A DNA stretch of 64,000 nt from Granulicella sp. L46 (GTDB lineage: Bacteria; Acidobacteriota; Terriglobia; Terriglobales; Acidobacteriaceae): contig NZ_LMUT01000025.1 in NCBI RefSeq assembly GCF_009765785.1, positions 613,254 to 677,253 of the forward strand. The letters run 5' to 3'. Of this stretch, positions 27,629 through 36,034 are shown in pieces. Position 1 is the first letter of the stretch, and every line of letters starts with the position of its first letter. Under the pieces are notes generated by a model. The model ran no database searches. It was not told the origin of the DNA and was given only the letters and a program-made list of their open reading frames with translations. The position numbers were made by a program, and so were the translations under genes.

Positions 27629-30385
27629 TTGAACAGAATCTCTATCTCCGCTCTATGGCTAGCCGCGGTGTTCAGTTGTGCCGCCTCTGTGCAAGCGCAG
27701 ACGGAGGTTCAGCGTCTGGAAAAGACCTTCGCGCTCCCTCCTGACGATGCGCGAGTCATGATGCGCTGGTGGTGGTTCGGTCCGGCGGTCACCAAGCCAG
27801 AACTCGGTCGCGAGATAGAGCAGATGAAAGACGGCGGTTTTGGTGGCTTTGAAATTCAGCCGGTCTATGCGCTCGCTCTCGATGATCCGAAGAGCGGCTT
27901 TCGCAACCTTCCCTATCTCTCCGATGAGTTCCTCGATAACGTGCGCTATGCCAACCACGTCGCGCACCGGCTCGGAATGCGAGCCAGCCTTACCCTATCC
28001 AGTGGTTGGCCCTACGGCGGTCCCCACACGCCAATTACGGACGCGGCCACGAAGCTTCAGATGACCCAGACGCCAGTCGCCAAAGGCATCCGCTCCCTTC
28101 CCGTACCGCCCATCGGCAATGGTGAATCGCTCATCGCAGTCTTCCTTGCCGACGCAGGCTGGACTTCCGGCCATGCAACCCAGGCTCCCGTCATGCTGCC
28201 GCTTCCCGCCAACGGCCAGTTGCGTTTGTCCATCCCTCCTGACGCTGCTAGCGGTGAGCAGACCTTGCTGTGGTTTATCTCCACCCGGACAGGTCAGCAG
28301 GTAAAACGGGCGGCGGTTGATGCCGATGGTTTCGTGTTGGACCACTTCTCGCGCGAGGCAGTCGATCATCACCTTAACAACGTCGCGGACAAGTTGATTG
28401 CGGCTTTCGGGGACCAGCCGCCATATTCCGTCTTCAGTGATTCACTGGAGGTCTATGGCGCGGATTGGACGGCCGGTTTGTTAGGGCAATTTAGGCAGCG
28501 TCGCGGATATGATCTGCTCCCCCACCTACCCGAATTGTTTTCCGACAACCCAACCGAAGAGGCCCTGGCCGTACGCCATGATTGGGGCCAGACTCTAACC
28601 GAGTTGGTTGACGAAAATTATCTCAAGCCAATCAACGCCTGGGCCGCGGCGCATCACACGCTCTTCCGCTCGCAGAGCTACGGTGAGCCGGCAGTCTCGC
28701 TCTCAAGCAACGCGCTGGTGGATCTTCCGGAGGGCGAGGGCCCAAATTGGCGACAGTTCTCCTACACCCGCTGGGCGACGTCGGCCAGCCACGTGTACGG
28801 GCGTCCCATCACCTCAGCGGAGACCTGGACGTGGCTTCATTCACCAGCCTTCCGCGCTACGCCCCTTGATATGAAAGCCGAGGCCGACCGCTTCTTTCTC
28901 CAGGGAGTGAATCAGTTGGTGGGGCATGGCTGGCCCTACTCGCCGCCGTCCGTCGCCGAACCAGGCTGGCGTTTCTACGCGGCTGCCGTCTTCAACGCCC
29001 ACAATCCCTGGTGGCTGGTCATGCCGGATATCGCCAGCTATCTCCAGCGTGTCAGCTGGATACTGCGCCAGGGCGATCCGGCCAATGACATTGCCATTTA
29101 TCTTCCGGAAGAGGATGCGTACGCGGCCTTCACGCCCGGTAAAGTTTCGCTGTCTGACCTGATGCCCCGGTGGATCACGCCCGCGCTCACACAGGCTATT
29201 GAAGATGGCGGCTATAACTTTGACTACATCGATAGTGCGGCAATCGCTGCTCGTGGCATTCACTACCCTTTGCTGATCCTGCCTGACGTAGACCGCCTCT
29301 CTCCCTCGACCCTCCTACAGATTCAGAAGTACGTGCAGCTTGGCGGCAAGGTCATCGCCCTTGGACGTCTTCCTTCACATATCCCCGGACTACAGCTCGA
29401 TGCGCAGGCCTCGAGCCGTCTCGCATCAAATGTACAAACTTTCTTCGGCTCCGCTGGCTCAAACGCCAATCTGCGTAGCATCAAAGATGCATCCCAGCTT
29501 CAGCAGGCACTCGGAGCCATGCTTCCAGAGGATATGCATCTGGCTACGCCCGCACCCGAGGTAGGCTTCATCCATCGCAGGCTCTCCGCGAGCGACATTT
29601 ACTTTATTGCGAATACCGGCAATCAACCCATCGACACCCGCGTCCGCTTCCACAGCGCCCACCTTGCGGGTGAATGGCTCGACGCGGACACAGGAGAAGT
29701 CCAAGCAGCACGCATGGATGGGCCCGAGATTCAATTGAAGCTTGCTCCATACGAATCGCGCATCCTCCTACTCCATGACGGCCCGACCTTCGGCCGCACG
29801 AATGATTCTGCAAGTGAACTCCACACCACCAGCCACGTAGCCGAACTCACCGGCGCGTGGTTGATACACTTCGACGGCAACATTCCAGATCAGAACATGT
29901 CTTCACTGGTCTCTTGGACCGATGCACCGAACACCCTCTACTACTCGGGTATCGCGACGTACCGCAAGACATTTAATCTCACTATCGATGAATTTCATGA
30001 CACCCGCGTAGTGCTGAACTTCGGAATCGGTAAGCCACTTCCCGAGCTGCCAGAAAGTCACGATCACCCCGGCATGCAGGCACGTTTCGATCCCCCCATC
30101 CGCGAGGCGGCTGTGATTTACGTCAACGGCAAACGCGCAGGATCACTCTGGCATCCGCCCTATGAATTGGATATAACGTCACTCGTCAAACCCGGCAACA
30201 ACGATCTCGAGGTGCGGGTGGCCAATACGGCGATCAATCTCCTTGCAGGCCAATCCATGCCCGACTACCGACTTCTCTGGGAACGTTATGGGCCTCGCTT
30301 CACGCCGCAGGATATGGATAATCTGCTGCCCCTCCCCTCCGGCCTATTGGGCAAGGTAGAACTCATCACCAGCAACGCGCAGTGA
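27629..30385 (+). CDS. Second GH106-like alpha-L-rhamnosidase, exported
   Basis: 918 residues from TTG 27629 with GGAGG nine bases upstream, signal peptide to VQAQ. Begins with VMMRWWWFGPAVTKPELG and EQMKDGGFGGFEIQP, the GH106-type start. Later blocks include SVFSDSLEVYGADWT, LFRSQSYGEPAV and ITSAETWTW. The C-terminal jelly roll (TYRKTFNLTIDEF, VIYVNGKRAGSLWHPPYELD) matches that of the protein at 20592, but overall the two differ strongly, so they are distant paralogues with probably different linkage preference. It ends 29 bases before the convergent rhaT. Part of the rhaM-isomerase operon by spacing (65 bases). Confidence 0.8.
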   Translation: MNRISISALWLAAVFSCAASVQAQTEVQRLEKTFALPPDDARVMMRWWWFGPAVTKPELGREIEQMKDGGFGGFEIQPVYALALDDPKSGFRNLPYLSDEFLDNVRYANHVAHRLGMRASLTLSSGWPYGGPHTPITDAATKLQMTQTPVAKGIRSLPVPPIGNGESLIAVFLADAGWTSGHATQAPVMLPLPANGQLRLSIPPDAASGEQTLLWFISTRTGQQVKRAAVDADGFVLDHFSREAVDHHLNNVADKLIAAFGDQPPYSVFSDSLEVYGADWTAGLLGQFRQRRGYDLLPHLPELFSDNPTEEALAVRHDWGQTLTELVDENYLKPINAWAAAHHTLFRSQSYGEPAVSLSSNALVDLPEGEGPNWRQFSYTRWATSASHVYGRPITSAETWTWLHSPAFRATPLDMKAEADRFFLQGVNQLVGHGWPYSPPSVAEPGWRFYAAAVFNAHNPWWLVMPDIASYLQRVSWILRQGDPANDIAIYLPEEDAYAAFTPGKVSLSDLMPRWITPALTQAIEDGGYNFDYIDSAAIAARGIHYPLLILPDVDRLSPSTLLQIQKYVQLGGKVIALGRLPSHIPGLQLDAQASSRLASNVQTFFGSAGSNANLRSIKDASQLQQALGAMLPEDMHLATPAPEVGFIHRRLSASDIYFIANTGNQPIDTRVRFHSAHLAGEWLDADTGEVQAARMDGPEIQLKLAPYESRILLLHDGPTFGRTNDSASELHTTSHVAELTGAWLIHFDGNIPDQNMSSLVSWTDAPNTLYYSGIATYRKTFNLTIDEFHDTRVVLNFGIGKPLPELPESHDHPGMQARFDPPIREAAVIYVNGKRAGSLWHPPYELDITSLVKPGNNDLEVRVANTAINLLAGQSMPDYRLLWERYGPRFTPQDMDNLLPLPSGLLGKVELITSNAQ

Positions 30386-30414
30386 CCGGGAAGCTTCAGC
30401 ACGAGCAGCCAGGC

Positions 30415-31608
30415 TCACCCAGCTTTGTAGCTCGCGCTTTGCGCTGGCACGGGCTGCGTGGCTTTTAGATAATTTCCATACCCCACCACCACCGTGGAGC
30501 CGACCAGCAGAAACAACCCGAGGGCTACGAGTGTCTTTGTCCGCCGGCTCGTCCCTCTCCACTCCTTCAGCGCCAGGCCCCAAAGCGTCGCGAAGATGAT
30601 GATGCTCGCCATGTGCAGCGTCCAGCTCGAGAAGTCATACTTGCCCATCTTCGTCTGACCCATCGAGTAAAAGAAGAACTGAAAATACCAGATCACGCCA
30701 GCCATCGCAGCGAACAGATAGTTGGCGACGAGCGCTCTCGGTGCAATGTGCCCCTTCGTCGAAGCATCGCGTGGGTCGAAATCCACAAGCGTGTCTCCCG
30801 ATCCGTGGCCAGCGCGCATCGGGTTATGCCCAGCCTCTCCAACGAACTGCCGAATCGATTGGTTCTTCACAATCAGAATCACCGACCAGATAAAATTCGT
30901 CGCGAACCCTCCCCACAACACGACGATCAGGATCGGCAGATTCTGCCACAGGTCGAGGCGATGACTCGCAATCAGCTGAGCTTTGGCAATCTTGCCGATC
31001 GGAGCTCCCGCAGTAAGCCCGAATGCAAAAAAGCTGCTCATAATGCCGGCAAAGATTGCGACCGCAATCCCTTTGCTGAATGAGAAGTCTGACTCCCCCG
31101 CCTCGATCTTCTCTTCCGGCGTAATCTCTCGTTCCTTCGAGAGGCCCGCTGCCCCATTGACCGCCACCGCCACCAAACACAATGCCACGCCCGCAAGAAT
31201 AATCTGACCCGAAGTCTCATGCAGGATCGTATGGATCGATCCGTCGTAAATCGGAGGGATCAGCGTCCCAAACGCCGTGCAAAGTCCCAGCGCAATCGCA
31301 TACCCCAGCGCGATGCCCAGGTACCGAATCGCCAGCCCGAAGGTCAGGCCTCCGATACCCCAAAGCGCACCCCACAGCAGCGCATAGTAAATGCTCGAAG
31401 AAGGCGCAGCGCGCAGGATGCCTGCTACGTTGGGCACGAAGATGGTCGCCAGTACCACCGGCGCGACTATCCACGCAGCGAATCCCTGGATCAGCCAGTA
31501 AATTTCCCACGACCAGCGTTTGATACCGCGAAAGGGTATGAAATTCGTGGCGGAGGCGAAACCACCGATCCAGTGATAAATCACGCCGACAAACGGATTA
31601 GGTCCCAC
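30415..31608 (-). CDS. rhaT: L-rhamnose/proton symporter
   Basis: 397 residues from GTG 31608 (SD GAGG just upstream). About ten membrane segments, including YALLWGALWGIGGLTFGLAI and LGIALGYAIALGLCTAFGTL, which are typical of RhaT. The family imports L-rhamnose across the inner membrane with H+. The protein is longer than the roughly 345 residues of the enterobacterial enzyme, mainly through a hydrophilic insert (TLVDFDPRDASTKG) in a loop and a C-terminal extension. Divergent from lutA, with a 125-base promoter region that contains the candidate shared operator. The rhamnose function is well supported by the neighbours. Confidence 0.9.
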   Translation of the reverse strand: MGPNPFVGVIYHWIGGFASATNFIPFRGIKRWSWEIYWLIQGFAAWIVAPVVLATIFVPNVAGILRAAPSSSIYYALLWGALWGIGGLTFGLAIRYLGIALGYAIALGLCTAFGTLIPPIYDGSIHTILHETSGQIILAGVALCLVAVAVNGAAGLSKEREITPEEKIEAGESDFSFSKGIAVAIFAGIMSSFFAFGLTAGAPIGKIAKAQLIASHRLDLWQNLPILIVVLWGGFATNFIWSVILIVKNQSIRQFVGEAGHNPMRAGHGSGDTLVDFDPRDASTKGHIAPRALVANYLFAAMAGVIWYFQFFFYSMGQTKMGKYDFSSWTLHMASIIIFATLWGLALKEWRGTSRRTKTLVALGLFLLVGSTVVVGYGNYLKATQPVPAQSASYKAG

Positions 31609-31683
31609 TCTTGCCTCATGATGGTTGCAGGATAAATTCTTGGCGTACGATGAAGGACAACTCGGAATTGCGTAGGGAAAATA

Positions 31684-31695
31684 TACTCTCTATTG
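31684..31695. promoter_or_regulatory. Candidate operator in the rhaT/lutA divergent promoter region
   Basis: TACTCTCTATTG, which also occurs exactly (reverse orientation) at 34638-34649 in the rhaI promoter. It lies 38 bases before the lutA start and 76 bases from the rhaT start. Flanks are AT-rich in both places. Confidence 0.5.
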
Positions 31696-31733
31696 AATTA
31701 TCCTGTCGAACGATCCATACTGCGGAGGCCGTG

Positions 31734-32474
31734 ATGCGAGTTTCGTTGTTCATCACCTGTTACAACGACACTCTATTTCCTTCCACAGGGAAATCCGTGG
31801 TTCGCGTTCTCGAGCGACTCGGTCATACCGTGGATTTTCCTCGCGGCCAAACCTGTTGCGGGCAAATGCATTGGAATACCGGCTATCAGGCTGAAGCTCT
31901 GCCTTTACTCCAGCGCTTCGTCGACCAGTTCAGAGCAGCCGAGGTCGTCGTCATTCCCTCATCTTCCTGCGTGGCCATGATGCGTGATCACTATCCGAAG
32001 ATGGCTGCAGAGATTGATGATGTACGGCTCACCGCGGACGTCGCAGCCCTTCTGCCCAAAGTGTTTGAATTCTCCGAATTCTTGACCAAGCGCCTCGGCC
32101 TCGAGGACGTCGGTGCGTACTACCCTCATCGCGTCACCTACCACGCCAGCTGTCATGGGCTCCGAAGTCTGTCTCTCGGCGACGGCCCGCTTCGTCTCTT
32201 GAAGGCCGTCCGCGGAATTGACTTGGTTGCACTCGACCGCGTCGAGCAGTGCTGTGGCTTCGGAGGAACCTTCGCCGTCAAGAATGCCGCAGTTTCCAGT
32301 GCCATGCTGGAAGAGAAGATCTCCGCCGTACTCGATACCGGGGCTGACGCCTGCACAGCGTGTGACAACAGCTGTCTCATGCATATTCAGGGAGCGCTCC
32401 ACCGCCAGCACACCGGCGTAAGAACTCTGCACCTGGCCGACATTCTCGCTGGGGAAGAAGAGGTGCAAGCGTGA
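31734..32474 (+). CDS. lutA: L-lactate oxidation complex, Fe-S protein LutA
   Basis: The frame is open from 31611, but ATG 31734 has GCGGAGG upstream and starts at the usual family N-terminus MRVSLFITCYND, giving 246 residues. Cys-rich CCG motifs are present: QTCCGQMHW and EQCCGFGGTF, plus CTACDNSCLMH, as in LutA/GlpC/HdrB-like subunits that bind cubane or non-cubane clusters. LutABC oxidises L-lactate to pyruvate. Here L-lactate would come from lactaldehyde produced by RhaEW. It is first of three overlapping genes, so clearly an operon. Confidence 0.9.
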   Translation: MRVSLFITCYNDTLFPSTGKSVVRVLERLGHTVDFPRGQTCCGQMHWNTGYQAEALPLLQRFVDQFRAAEVVVIPSSSCVAMMRDHYPKMAAEIDDVRLTADVAALLPKVFEFSEFLTKRLGLEDVGAYYPHRVTYHASCHGLRSLSLGDGPLRLLKAVRGIDLVALDRVEQCCGFGGTFAVKNAAVSSAMLEEKISAVLDTGADACTACDNSCLMHIQGALHRQHTGVRTLHLADILAGEEEVQA

Positions 32475-33928
32475 GCGCAGGTCCGCTCGATCCGAAGACC
32501 GCCCCTGCTTTTCCCATGGCCGCGAAAGCCGCGATGGGAGACTCGCAGTTACGCAGCAACGTGCGTCATGCGACCGATGTCATTCAGGCCAAGCGTGCTC
32601 GCGTCGTAGACGAGATGCCGGACTGGCAGGCCTTGCGCGAGGCCGGTAAACAGATTCGCGAACACACCATGCGGCATCTCGACTTCTATCTCGAACAGTT
32701 CGAGGCGAACTGCACACGAGCCGGTGGCGTGGTGCACTGGGCCCGTGACGCTGCCGAGGCTCGCCGCATCGTTGTCAGCCTGGTGAAGGCGAGCGGCTCG
32801 GATGAGGTCATCAAGATCAAGTCGATGACCACTGAAGAAATTCAGTTGAATGCAGCCCTCGAGGCAGCAGGGATTCAGCCCTATGAAACGGATCTCGCCG
32901 AGTTGATCATTCAGCTCGGCCAGGATCAGCCCTCGCATATTGTGGTTCCGGCGCTACATAAAAATCGTCAGCAGATTCGCGAGATCTTCCAGCGGACCAT
33001 GCATCTCCCCAACCTGGGCGACCAGCCCCAGGACCTCGCGGATGCAGCGCGCCTGTTCTTGCGCGAAAAGTTTCTCCGCGTCAAAACGGGAGTAAGTGGA
33101 GCGAATTTCCTCATCGCCGAGACTGGGGGTGTCTGCGTCGTCGAGAGCGAGGGCAACGGCCGCATGTGCCTCACCCTCCCCGAAACTCTCATCACCATCG
33201 CTGGCATCGATAAGGTGCTTCCGCGCTATCAGGATCTTGAAGTCACGCTGCAGCTTCTGCCGCGCTCCGCTACCGGAGAGCGAATGAATCCCTACAATTC
33301 CATCTGGACCGGAGTGGATCCCGCCGATGGCCCGCGGGTATTCCACATCGTGCTCATGGACAACGCTCGAACAGAAATTCTGGCCGACGAAGAGGCCCGC
33401 CAGACCCTGAACTGCATTCGCTGCGGAGCCTGCCAGAATGCCTGCCCGGTCTATCGCCAGACCGGGGGCCACGCCTACGGCTCGGTCTATGCGGGTCCTA
33501 TCGGAGCCATCCTCACGCCGCAATTACAGGAGATGCATCACGCCCAATCCTTGCCCTACGCCTCTTCGCTCTGCGGAGCCTGTTATGAAGTCTGCCCGGT
33601 AAAGATCAATATTCCAGAGGTTCTCATCCATCTGCGCAACAAGGTCGTGTTGCAGAACACCTCTGGCATCGCGGGCCTGTTTGACGTCGAGGCTGCGGCA
33701 ATGAAAGCCATGGCCGCGATCTTCCGCAGCGAACGCCGTTTCAGAGCGGCACAGCGTCTCGGTCGCATCGCCGAAACTCCCCTCGTGCGCAAAGATGAAC
33801 ATGGCCTCGGATGGATAAGCTGGCTACCAGGGATGCTCGGCGGCTGGTCGCAGACCCGCGACCTCCGGGAGATGCCCAAAGAGACGTTTCGCGATTGGTG
33901 GGAGAAGAGGAGCGGTCATGACAACTGA
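32471..33928 (+). CDS. lutB: L-lactate oxidation complex, Fe-S protein LutB
   Basis: 485 residues. GTG 32471 overlaps the lutA stop by four bases. The N-terminal part is a LUD domain (VIKIKSMTTEEIQLNAALEAAG, FLIAETGGVCVVESEGNGR). The C-terminal part has two 4Fe-4S ferredoxin motifs, CIRCGACQNACPVY and CGACYEVCPVKINIP, followed by a helical tail with WLPGMLGGWS. Length and order match LutB/YkgF. It carries electrons from lactate to an acceptor in the cytoplasm, together with LutA and LutC. It overlaps lutC by 11 bases. Confidence 0.93.
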   Translation: MSAGPLDPKTAPAFPMAAKAAMGDSQLRSNVRHATDVIQAKRARVVDEMPDWQALREAGKQIREHTMRHLDFYLEQFEANCTRAGGVVHWARDAAEARRIVVSLVKASGSDEVIKIKSMTTEEIQLNAALEAAGIQPYETDLAELIIQLGQDQPSHIVVPALHKNRQQIREIFQRTMHLPNLGDQPQDLADAARLFLREKFLRVKTGVSGANFLIAETGGVCVVESEGNGRMCLTLPETLITIAGIDKVLPRYQDLEVTLQLLPRSATGERMNPYNSIWTGVDPADGPRVFHIVLMDNARTEILADEEARQTLNCIRCGACQNACPVYRQTGGHAYGSVYAGPIGAILTPQLQEMHHAQSLPYASSLCGACYEVCPVKINIPEVLIHLRNKVVLQNTSGIAGLFDVEAAAMKAMAAIFRSERRFRAAQRLGRIAETPLVRKDEHGLGWISWLPGMLGGWSQTRDLREMPKETFRDWWEKRSGHDN

Positions 33929-34577
33929 CAAGCCCCTATCCGCAAGAGATCAAATCTTGCATCGAATTCGCGTGGCCAACGGAGGAACATCGAACGCCGC
34001 GACCGCACAGAGCGGATGGTCTTCCTTGGCTCGAGGCTATAAGCGCAGCGCTACCCAAACGCGCCAGGGCGTCCTCATCCTACTCGAAGATCGCCTGCGG
34101 GATTACGACGCGCACGTCATTCGCTCGACCCCCGCCGACGTCCGCCGTTGTGTAGCCGAGACGCTCGCTGCGCGTGGTAAGCACAGGCTCGTCATGCCGG
34201 CTGGATTTCCCGCAGCGTGGCTTCCTCCCAGCCTTACTTTCGTTATGGACGAGTGCATGACGCCCGCCGAACTGGATCAAGTTGACGGCGTGATCACAGG
34301 TTCCACAGTTGCCATCGCTGAGACCGGAACCGTCGTACTCCAGAATGTTCTCGGGCAGGGAAGACGGGCGGCAACTTTGGTCCCTGATTATCACCTCTGT
34401 CTCGTCAGCGCGTACGACGTCGTCGAGACAGTGCCTGAGGCGATAGCCAGAATCCAGGCAACCGCAACCTTGTCCACGACCTTCGTCTCCGGGCCCTCGG
34501 CTACAGCAGATATTGAAATGACCCGCATCAAAGGTGTTCACGGCCCGCGCTTCCTGGATGTCATTCTCATTGTGTGA
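33918..34577 (+). CDS. lutC: L-lactate oxidation complex protein LutC
   Basis: 219 residues, overlapping lutB by 11 bases. LUD-domain (formerly DUF162) signatures are present: DGVITGSTVAIAETGTVVLQ, TLVPDYHLCLV and a terminal FVSGPSATADIEMTRIKGVHGP, which is diagnostic for LutC/YkgG. The third subunit of the lactate oxidase complex, with no cofactor motif of its own visible. The gene is followed by 117 bases carrying the rhaI promoter. The lut operon thus sits between the rhaT and rhaI genes. Confidence 0.93.
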   Translation: MTTDKPLSARDQILHRIRVANGGTSNAATAQSGWSSLARGYKRSATQTRQGVLILLEDRLRDYDAHVIRSTPADVRRCVAETLAARGKHRLVMPAGFPAAWLPPSLTFVMDECMTPAELDQVDGVITGSTVAIAETGTVVLQNVLGQGRRAATLVPDYHLCLVSAYDVVETVPEAIARIQATATLSTTFVSGPSATADIEMTRIKGVHGPRFLDVILIV

Positions 34578-34634
34578 CATTGCAAACAAATGCCCCTATA
34601 TTGACTCCCAAAAATGCGTGATTTTTTGTCGCTA

Positions 34635-34663
34635 TTCCAATAGAGAGTAAATATCTATATAGT
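34635..34663 (+). promoter_or_regulatory. Putative rhaI promoter with overlapping candidate operator
   Basis: TTCCAA (34635-34640) and TATAGT (34658-34663) with a 17-base spacer give a weak-35/fair-10 pair. CAATAGAGAGTA at 34638-34649, the reverse complement of the sequence at 31684, lies inside the spacer and would be positioned to block polymerase. The distance to the start at 34695 is 31 bases. Confidence 0.5.
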
Positions 34664-34694
34664 AAAAACCTTAGTTGCTATGAGGACTCTATCG

Positions 34695-35888
34695 ATGTCT
34701 GCAAATATGGTGCGCGATGCGGAACGGGTGTGGACAGCTCTGGATGGTTTTCAGATTGAGGTTCCTTCGTGGGGTTTTGCAAATACTGGAACGCGGTTTG
34801 GGAAGTTTTTGCAGAGTGGCGCAGCGACCACCATCGACGAGAAGTTCGCGGATGCCGCCCAGGTGAACGCCCTGACCGGCGCCAGCCCAACCGTAGCGCT
34901 TCACGTTCTGTGGGATCTTCCCAAAGGGGTAGCGGACGTTCCGGCCGTCCAGGCATTGGAGAAGAAGTTTGGTGTGAAGTCGGGTTCTATCAATCCAAAT
35001 CTGTTTCAGGATGCGGAATATAAGTATGGCTCGATTGCGAATCCCAATCCGGAGATTCGCGCGATCGCACTGGACCATTTGCTCGACTCCGTAGAAATTG
35101 GAAAGCAGCTGGGCTCGAAGGATGTTTCACTCTGGATTGCGGACGGATCGAACTATCCAGGTACCCAAAGCATTCGCAACCGGATTGGCTGGATGGAAGA
35201 GGTGCTCGGCGCAACCCATGCCGCCCTCGCTCCCGACCAGCGCATGCTGGTGGAGTACAAACCCTTCGAGCCTGCTTTTTACCACACCGACATAGCTGAC
35301 TGGGGAATGGCCCTCGAGCTCTCTCGTCATGCCGGCCCCAAGGCCAAGGTGCTGGTGGATACCGGGCATCACTACCAAGGCACCAACATCGAGCAGATTG
35401 TTGCCTGGCTGCTTCATCTCGGAGCTCTCGGCGGCTTCCACTTCAACGACCGAAAATACGCGGATGACGATCTCACCCTGGGCTCGATCGATCCCTATCA
35501 GGTCTTCCGCATCTTCCACGAAATCCTCAGCGCAGGAAAAGACGAGCAGGCAGGAATTGCCTTCATGATCGACCAGAGCCACAACCTCAAAGGCAAAGTC
35601 GAGGCGATGATTCAGTCGGTCGTCACTGCGCAGGAATTGTATGCGAAGGCCGCGCTGGTCGATCGCGTAACGCTCGCAGAGCTACAGCAGCAATGCCGTC
35701 TGGTCGAAGCGGAGGAGTGTTTCCGCAGTGCGTTCTGGCAGGACGTCCGTCCCATCGTGAGGGATTGGCGCGAGGCGAGAGGTCTGCCCGCAGACCCGTT
35801 GAAAGCTCTGGCCGAAAGCGGATATGTGCAGCGGATCTCCGAAGAGCGTGGCAGCAAGAACGCCCGCAGTGTTTCCAGCTACGCCTGA
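34695..35888 (+). CDS. rhaI: L-rhamnose isomerase, RhaI type
   Basis: ATG 34695 (397 residues) has GAGGA eight bases upstream. ATG 34680 has none. It converts L-rhamnose to L-rhamnulose in the cytoplasm. Recognised from QIEVPSWGFANTGTRFG, LVEYKPFEPAFYHTD, KVLVDTGHHYQG and GGFHFNDRKYADDDL, which hold the Glu, Asp and His residues of the Mn2+ site of RhaI-type isomerases (Pseudomonas stutzeri type rather than E. coli RhaA). The length is close to the family's. It follows the lut operon and precedes the regulator gene, and its promoter carries the shared 12-base sequence. Confidence 0.9.
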   Translation: MSANMVRDAERVWTALDGFQIEVPSWGFANTGTRFGKFLQSGAATTIDEKFADAAQVNALTGASPTVALHVLWDLPKGVADVPAVQALEKKFGVKSGSINPNLFQDAEYKYGSIANPNPEIRAIALDHLLDSVEIGKQLGSKDVSLWIADGSNYPGTQSIRNRIGWMEEVLGATHAALAPDQRMLVEYKPFEPAFYHTDIADWGMALELSRHAGPKAKVLVDTGHHYQGTNIEQIVAWLLHLGALGGFHFNDRKYADDDLTLGSIDPYQVFRIFHEILSAGKDEQAGIAFMIDQSHNLKGKVEAMIQSVVTAQELYAKAALVDRVTLAELQQQCRLVEAEECFRSAFWQDVRPIVRDWREARGLPADPLKALAESGYVQRISEERGSKNARSVSSYA

Positions 35889-36034
35889 CGCGTTCGGAGC
35901 AGGACCCCTCACCTCCGCGAGAAAACTATGCTCTAACTGAATGGAAACTCGCCAGCCTCGCCATTCCATTAAGGAAACACAGCTTCTTTATAGGATAATG
36001 GGATCGTTGAGTGCCTGTTCCTCCGCGGGAGACT

